Of a stretch of 64,000 nt of DNA, positions 58,701 through 64,000 are shown piece by piece; the first letter of the stretch is position 1; each line of letters starts with the position of its first letter. Under the pieces are notes generated by a model that did not search any database, had not been told where the DNA came from, and worked only from the letters and a program-made list of their open reading frames with translations. The position numbers and the translations under genes are program-made. Source of the DNA: Metarhizium brunneum (taxonomy: Eukaryota > Ascomycota > Sordariomycetes > Hypocreales > Clavicipitaceae); contig NC_089423.1 in NCBI RefSeq assembly GCF_013426205.1, positions 3,224,001-3,288,000 on the forward strand, read 5' to 3'.

Positions 58701-59216
58701 CGGGTTATTATTGTTGAACCATTCTGGAATCCGGTAGGTTTTCTTTCTTTTTCTTTTTCTTTTTCTTTTCTTTTTTTTTTTTTTTTGGCCAATACGACAC
58801 CCCAGGAATGCCGAAAGAGACTACATGCCTTCCCTTGTGATCCGAAAGAGGCTGACATTTGGCACTAGTTCGTCGAAGAGCAAGCAATCGACCGTGTCCA
58901 CCGCCTCACACAAACCGTTGATGTGGTTGTGTACAAACTCACCGTGGCTGATACCGTTGAGGAGCGAATTATTGACCTGCAGAATAAAAAGCGCGAGTTG
59001 GCGGAACAGACGATCGAGGGCGGCGCCAAGAAGGAGGCCATGAAGCTGGGTATCAATGAGATTATTGACTTGTTCAAGCCTGGCGGGCACCATCAGGACG
59101 TGCAGCCAGGGCCATTGGAGGACAGGAGGAAGGCTACCGGCGAGCGTGCAGGCAGAGGCTTGTTGGGGCGGAAGCCTGTCAGGGAGGAGAGTGCCGTGTT
59201 TGGGAGGAGGTGGTGA
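55767..59216 (+). CDS. SNF2-family DNA translocase/helicase (Rad5/Rad16/Uls1-like), about 1104 aa
   Basis: ATP-driven DNA translocase of the Rad5/16 branch, likely in chromatin remodelling or DNA-damage tolerance. Exons 55767-58733 and 58869-59216; the intron (135 nt, GTAGGT...ACTAG) contains a long CT/T tract. Motif I DDMGLGKT is at 307-314, DEAH box at 430-433, SGTPMQNN follows, then helicase-C with VFSQFTSMLDL, YDGSM, LKCGSLGLNLTAA and DRVHRLTQ (motif VI, 997-1004). Between the lobes lie a four-cysteine knuckle (C650, C653, C669, C672) and a long acidic, Ser/Lys-rich insert (about 690-880). A full C3HC4 RING, usual in Rad5, Rad16 and Uls1, is not visible. The start at 55767 (MTANDRQK) is preferred because the preceding in-frame codons from 55569 look like leader. 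Confidence 0.88.
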
Positions 59217-59612
59217 TTTCCAGGGGCTTTGTTTGATGTCTGCATGATGATTATGATAAGACTACGTGGGGAGGGCTCTCTAGGTTTTGACATGCTTTTA
59301 CGACCTGGTATCTGTCTTGGATGGCTCTACAACTTTGTGGTCTGGTATCTGTAGACGGGCTGTAATTCGTATTGTTTTCTTTCACTAGGAGGCGGGACAG
59401 GCGCGGTTTTTGACAAAGGAAATGGACATGGATGGCATTGGCGGGCGTGGCGCCCGAGCTCTGATTCTTCGATAGACTGTCGATAATTCCACTTCGTTTG
59501 CAGCTGCAATCTACACTTGGTACTTTCAAATCTGACATGAAATTACAGAGTCAACATCATATCACATTAACTAGCTACACCAGCCGGCCCCTTCTTCTCC
59601 CCATACAGACAC
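59217..59612. other. Convergent 3' intergenic region
   Basis: About 0.4 kb between the helicase and HSE1 stops. Nothing else is recognised. Confidence 0.5.
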
Positions 59613-61849
59613 CTAGTACGGATTCCCCTGCCTATAATAGTCATTCGGTGACGTTCCATCGCCAGGCGGCACGTACGGCTTATACTGCGGCTGTGAGGGG
59701 TGAGTCTCCGGTGCTGCCTGGCTAGGCAGTCCGTGACGAGCATCGTACGCCGCAGCGCCACCGGGCTGCAGCGGCGCGGGGGACATGGAGTTCGGCGGAG
59801 GCGGCGCTTGGCCCGTCGGCGCTGGTGGAGGAGCCTGCTCGGGCTGGTTGTAGGAATGGTACGGCTGTTGCCCGAAGGGTGCGGGATTGGGGTTGTGCGG
59901 TGCAATGGGGGAGTCGTAGACCGAGGTGGCGAGTTCCTGTGCGCCGTACGTGCTTTGTGGTCGTTGCTGGCTGGGCATTTGGGAGTAAGGAGCGGCGTTT
60001 TGCTGAGGAGGCTGCGGGGAGTAGGGCGTGAAGGACTGCGGAGGAGGTGAGGATGGGTTGACGGGTGCCGGCTGCTTCCCGGAGGGTGGTCCAAGGCTGG
60101 GCGTGTCATCTCTTGGCGGGTATTGCTGAGGCTGCTGTTGCTGAGGTTGGGCGCCGGGAGCCTGGGATGGCACTTCTGCTCCGGCGACGTAGAAGGGAGC
60201 CGGATTGCCTTGCGACTGGAAGTTGTTGGGGGCTGGAGAGCTGGCTTGATAGTGAGGGTGGTCTGGGAACGTTAGTTGAAGGTATTGCTACTGTTGAGGA
60301 AGTCCGAGGTTGCATACCGGATGGGGGTGCTTGGTTGTAGTAAGGATCCTGAGGCGGCTGTCCCTGAGGGTATCCGCCACCAGGATAGCCTTGGCCTGGA
60401 GCGGCCGGACGCATGGCGTACTGCTGGTAGCTGTGTTGAGGAGGATGAGACATGGACGACTCCAACAGAGCTTCATAGTCTCTTCGAGCCTTGATGAACT
60501 TTTCGTTGAGCTGGGTAAAATCATCTATAAATCATGGTTAACTATGCGTCCTTGACAAGAGATGAAAGCACGAGTGCTTACCCTTCTTCTGTGAGTACTT
60601 TTCGATGAGCTTAATGAGCTTTGGTCGGATAGCCAGAGTCTGGTGGTATAGTTTCTGTGCTCGGGTTAACATAATGACGGACACCCGCGGCACGTGTAGA
60701 CAGAGCAAACTGACCGAGATCTCTTCATTGTCCTCCTCTCGGGGAGCCGTATTCGACGCGCTCAACAAGGTAAGCAGCTTTTCCACGTTCTTGATCTCAG
60801 CAAACACCTCAGCTTCCATCTGCGCTTCTCTCTGCAGTTCATCGGGAGTAGGGTCCGTCAATTTTTCCACATAATTCAGTGGGAAGATTCCCGTGTTTCC
60901 CTTGAGAGAGCCCCGCCACCAATCCTTGTACACACTTTCCAGAACTGCAATCACATCTCCCTTCTTGAACTCGAGCTCGCCAGCCTCGGACGGCACGAAG
61001 TCGTACAAGGCTCGCACTCTGCTTACGGTTGCAGCCGTGGTGCCAGCAGAAACAGCCGGAACGGGCGCGGATTCTTGCTGGTTGGTACCGCTGCTCTGCG
61101 TACTGGGCCCGGCCTGCGCTGTTGCCTTCTTTCGCTCCTCGTCCTGCAAGCTGAGCTTCAAAGCCATCTGGAGCTCATCCTCCTCCTTTTGCCTGTCGGC
61201 GTCGGTGAGGCCCTGCTTCTGCGGGGCGCTGGGGGCTTGTAATGTCGGGTTGGTCTGCTTGAGGCGATGGTAGGCATCGTTCATGATGCCTAGCTCGGGG
61301 TCCCTGCTGAACATGTCGGCCCACTCCTTCATCTTCTCGAGGATCTTGGCCTTGACCTGGGAATGGGTGTTTCGGTCATTCGCCAGCTTGAGAAGCGCGT
61401 CGGTAAATGCTCGACTAGAAACTTCGCGGTGCATGGGTTTACCACAGTTCTGGCATAGGGCGTGGGCAAGCTGTTGGGTGGTGCAGGGACAGGTCAGCTG
61501 CGAACTCGACCCACGAGACGGCGTCGTCTCCTGTTACGTGGTGATTGTGCAGAAAATCATACCTCCAGGGTGTATAGCTGTACGTTCGCGTTACGGTGTG
61601 CAAGGCGTTTAATCATGCTCTGGACGGCCTCCTTGGACCCGTTGGAATCACTGGCGACTTTGTCGCACACCTCGATGATGGCGCCCCAGTCCTCGGAGGT
61701 GAGGTTCTCGTCGGTCGCCTTGGCTGTGAGTTACGAAGCAGATGCATGTCAGCTATGGTCCCCAGGGGAGGATTATTGAGGCCAAAGGACCCCGTGTGAA
61801 GCTTACCGACGACATCATCAAACGGTCCGGCGGCTTGTGCTCGAAACAT
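59613..61849 (-). CDS. hse1: Hse1, ESCRT-0 subunit (STAM homologue), 629 aa
   Basis: With Vps27 it captures ubiquitinated cargo on early endosomes and starts sorting into multivesicular bodies. Six exons: 61849-61807, 61723-61563, 61470-60715, 60654-60582, 60524-60318 and 60262-59613. All introns are GT/AG and phases close. The VHS domain (about 1-140) runs from FDDVVGKATDENLTSEDW through KLANDRNTHSQVKAKILEKMKEWA. A ubiquitin-interacting motif lies at about 162-182 (EEDELQMALKLSLQDEE) and an SH3 domain at about 219-272 (RALYDFVPSEAGELEFKKGD, WWRGSL, GIFPLNYV). A helical GAT-like region follows (about 280-370), then a long Pro/Gln/Tyr-rich tail of PPxY-free repeats. Domain order and length match fungal Hse1. 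Confidence 0.95.
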
Positions 61850-63427
61850 GGCGGGAGACGCTGGCTGGTAGGCGATGACGTTGCGAGGCAGCTAATGACT
61901 GGTGTCGGCTTGTCCGCTTGGTGGTTGCTGAAGCTCAGCGCCGCCTCGCACCTTGATTTTCTGGTGTCTGTTATAGGGATGCGACCAGTTGTAAAGCAGC
62001 ACGAGGAATGGATTATACGAGGAGGGTCTGTAGGTGTCGGAGTCGCTTGCTGGTGGTGGAGAGGTTGAAGCGGGCGGGTGCCGGAAGAGAACATTGAACA
62101 TTGAGCTGCTGTGACGGCATACTTCTAAGTAAGTACCTGGTGTGACTTTAGGCCAGCAGCCATGGGGCCTGGGGCGGGCCTGACGGGTACAGTGTACAGC
62201 TTCTTGGCGAAGTGCCCTATCGACGCTAGTATATTTTAATATATCCAAGGCGATAGTCGGGAGCCCTGTGCCAGGTACTCTGGTACTGCCGCCGTCGCCC
62301 CCGGCGCCTCTTGCTGCGCTAGCACGACGTCACTCAGTTAGCTGCAGTGTTGGTGCTCCTACACATCAGCTGCTTACTCGCAGGCACGTCAGCCAAGTGG
62401 CTCGTCCAGTTCTAGTTGGTCGCTGACGGGTCACTGGTAGCTCCCGAGTCCCAAGTGCTCTCGCACCGTTGACGCCAGCTGGCGGGGGCCGACTCACTCA
62501 GCCCGAGCATTTGAACCTTCCATGTCCATGTCTCCCGGATGAACCAGCCCCAAGTTATGCCGTCGCCATTACGTGGTTGCCACGCGCCACTCACTCCACA
62601 GGCCTGCGACCGGTTCGCATGATCATGCCTCAACATGCCGTATGCCGTATGCCTCATGTCTCATGCCCCTTACCCATTCATCTTGTTATCCTTGACATTT
62701 CTACACATCTTGCGCCACGCAATACAATATGATTACTACTTCTCTTATTATCGCTGTGTAATCTAAGCACCAAGCCCAAGTATAGCATTGTTATAGCCTA
62801 CCTAGGTAGTTATTGGGTCAGATTGGATCAGACAAAGACCGAAATGCGGAATACTTTGACCAGATTATTTTGCACCCCATCTCTTTTATGTCTTCGTCGC
62901 ATACTTCTGCCGCGTATGTCTTATCCATGGTAGGCATCTTCGTCTGTATGTTAGTTCTTCATGTCCAACCAATATTTCATCCACGCTATTGCTAATACTT
63001 GAAGCCGCACGACCCAAAATGCCGTCTTGGTCCCTATACACTTTCTTTTCCATTCTCATACTTCCACTCATCCGTATATGCGCCTTCCCCTCTGTACGTC
63101 ATTTATCCAAAAAAAAAAACTCCAATTATAGTCCATTCTGTCCTGAGTCCTTTCAAATCGCCCCTTTCCTCAAATCCCGTTTCCGGACACGAAACCGATT
63201 CGGGGATATATATAAATATATATGCTAGCAGAATCCAAAGACGCCAAAATAAAAAACCACGGCACAACATGTGCTCACGCCCGAAAGCATCTGCTTTTAA
63301 CAGATGAAATCCATTCACCAATGCCAGTTCTTCTTCTGCGCGAATATCCAACGCAACAATGATATATGTTTCTTTTTCATGCGGATGCAAAAATAATGGA
63401 CGAAATCCAGTTGATCAATATCCGTTT
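61850..63427. other. Intergenic between HSE1 and the probable ATG13
   Basis: About 1.6 kb with the HSE1 promoter next to 61850 and the 3' UTR of the right-edge gene near 63427. It contains short palindromic words such as ctacctaggtag (about 62800). No gene is supported. Confidence 0.5.
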
Positions 63428-64000
63428 TTACCACCCTCTTCGTGTCGTTCCCCTCGGCTCGAATGCACCCCGTTCGTTGCTTGGGTTGCCCCCGCCTCGT
63501 CCTTCTTCTAGGCTTCGTCTGCCTTGCGCGTCCATCTCTGATAGATCAAATACAAGTGGTTCTTCGCCCACTGACTCATCATCCGCTCTTGCCAATCGGC
63601 TGAGCGACCCTGTGAAGCTCCCCCGTGACGACTGCGGTGGTGTCGCTTTGGAAGCTGCCCCCATGCCGGCGTACCGACGTCGCGGGAACAGCGATCCTGA
63701 TTGAACGCTCGAAGGCATCAACCCATCAGGCAAATTATCTTCATTAGACCCACGTTGCATAGCATCGGGTGCAGATGCGTCTGACGGTTGAACATCGGCA
63801 GTCGGTCGTAGGCTGCCGGTAATACCTTCACCACCGGTCGCCTCGTCCTCCATTTGCAACTGCCGACCTAACAAGATACTCAGAGTAGGAGGCTCTCTAT
63901 CGTCGGCCCCGAGGCTGATGCTACGATTCCCGCCGGCAAATGCCAATTCCGTGTCGTCATCTTCAATCACCGCACGGGTCTGCTGGACTGCTGAGCTTGA
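63428..64000 (-). CDS. C-terminal part of a probable autophagy protein Atg13 (partial)
   Basis: The frame is open to the right edge (64000), so the gene continues beyond the window. Only about 190 residues are seen, all acidic and low in complexity. Near the end, EEPLVFDLSEMDAQGRRSLEEGRG matches the extreme C-terminus that I associate with Atg13 in Pezizomycotina, and the Ser-rich sequence before it (GSFTGSLSRLARADDESV in outline) fits too. Atg13 is the regulatory subunit of the Atg1 kinase complex that starts autophagy under TORC1 control. The HORMA domain that would prove this lies outside the window, so the call rests on one short motif. Stop at 63428-63430. Confidence 0.5.
   Translation of the reverse strand, partial: SSSAVQQTRAVIEDDDTELAFAGGNRSISLGADDREPPTLSILLGRQLQMEDEATGGEGITGSLRPTADVQPSDASAPDAMQRGSNEDNLPDGLMPSSVQSGSLFPRRRYAGMGAASKATPPQSSRGSFTGSLSRLARADDESVGEEPLVFDLSEMDAQGRRSLEEGRGGGNPSNERGAFEPRGTTRRGW

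Overview
The window is nuclear DNA of a filamentous ascomycete, most likely a Sordariomycete of the Hypocreales. The gene models have short introns (about 60-110 nt) with GT/AG borders and CTNAC-like branch points. The proteins are typical of fungi: a CDK1 with the filamentous-fungal insert, Pho85-type cyclin, NOT1, Hse1, Oms1, a DUF7918-type protein and a cytokinesis F-BAR/SH3 protein. The order is inferred from protein resemblance and is not proven.

Layout. 463-1676 (-) is a decayed dicarboxylate/amino-acid:cation symporter gene. 3956-7339 (+) is a large Cu(I) P1B-type ATPase, convergent with a Pho85-type (PCL) cyclin at 9221-10348 (-). A gene-poor stretch of about 13 kb follows (10.35-23.44 kb). 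It holds no convincing housekeeping gene. It does contain a 41-bp tandem repeat, a 254-bp MITE-like element with 35-bp terminal inverted repeats flanked by TA (19938-20191), a two-exon coiled-coil gene (20905-21850), and a truncated relative of the MITE whose interior has expanded into a 20-bp minisatellite (about 22234-22517).

From 23.4 kb the window is dense in core genes: CDK1 (23444-24637, -), an IMPACT/UPF0029 protein (25712-27299, -) divergent from an Oms1-like methyltransferase (27674-28886, +), a conserved protein of unknown function (29339-30621, -), a PhzF-family protein (33811-34749, +), NOT1 (35276-41999, -) divergent from an F-BAR/SH3 protein (42835-45752, +), a DUF7918-type protein (47268-49125, -), seipin (50815-52106, -), remnants of an unidentified gene (about 52.7-53.4 kb), NTF2 (53930-54663, +), a SNF2 helicase (55767-59216, +), HSE1 (59613-61849, -) and the C-terminal part of a probable ATG13 (63428-64000, -).

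The genes do not form an obvious pathway cluster. Most are housekeeping functions in the cell cycle, mRNA decay, lipid droplets, nuclear import, endosomal sorting and autophagy. The unusual material is in the gene-poor block and at the left end: a mobile-element/minisatellite/cargo-gene arrangement and a transporter pseudogene with mutations of the repeat-induced point mutation (RIP) type. Exon borders were deduced by eye from reading frame, splice consensus and family resemblance, without transcripts.
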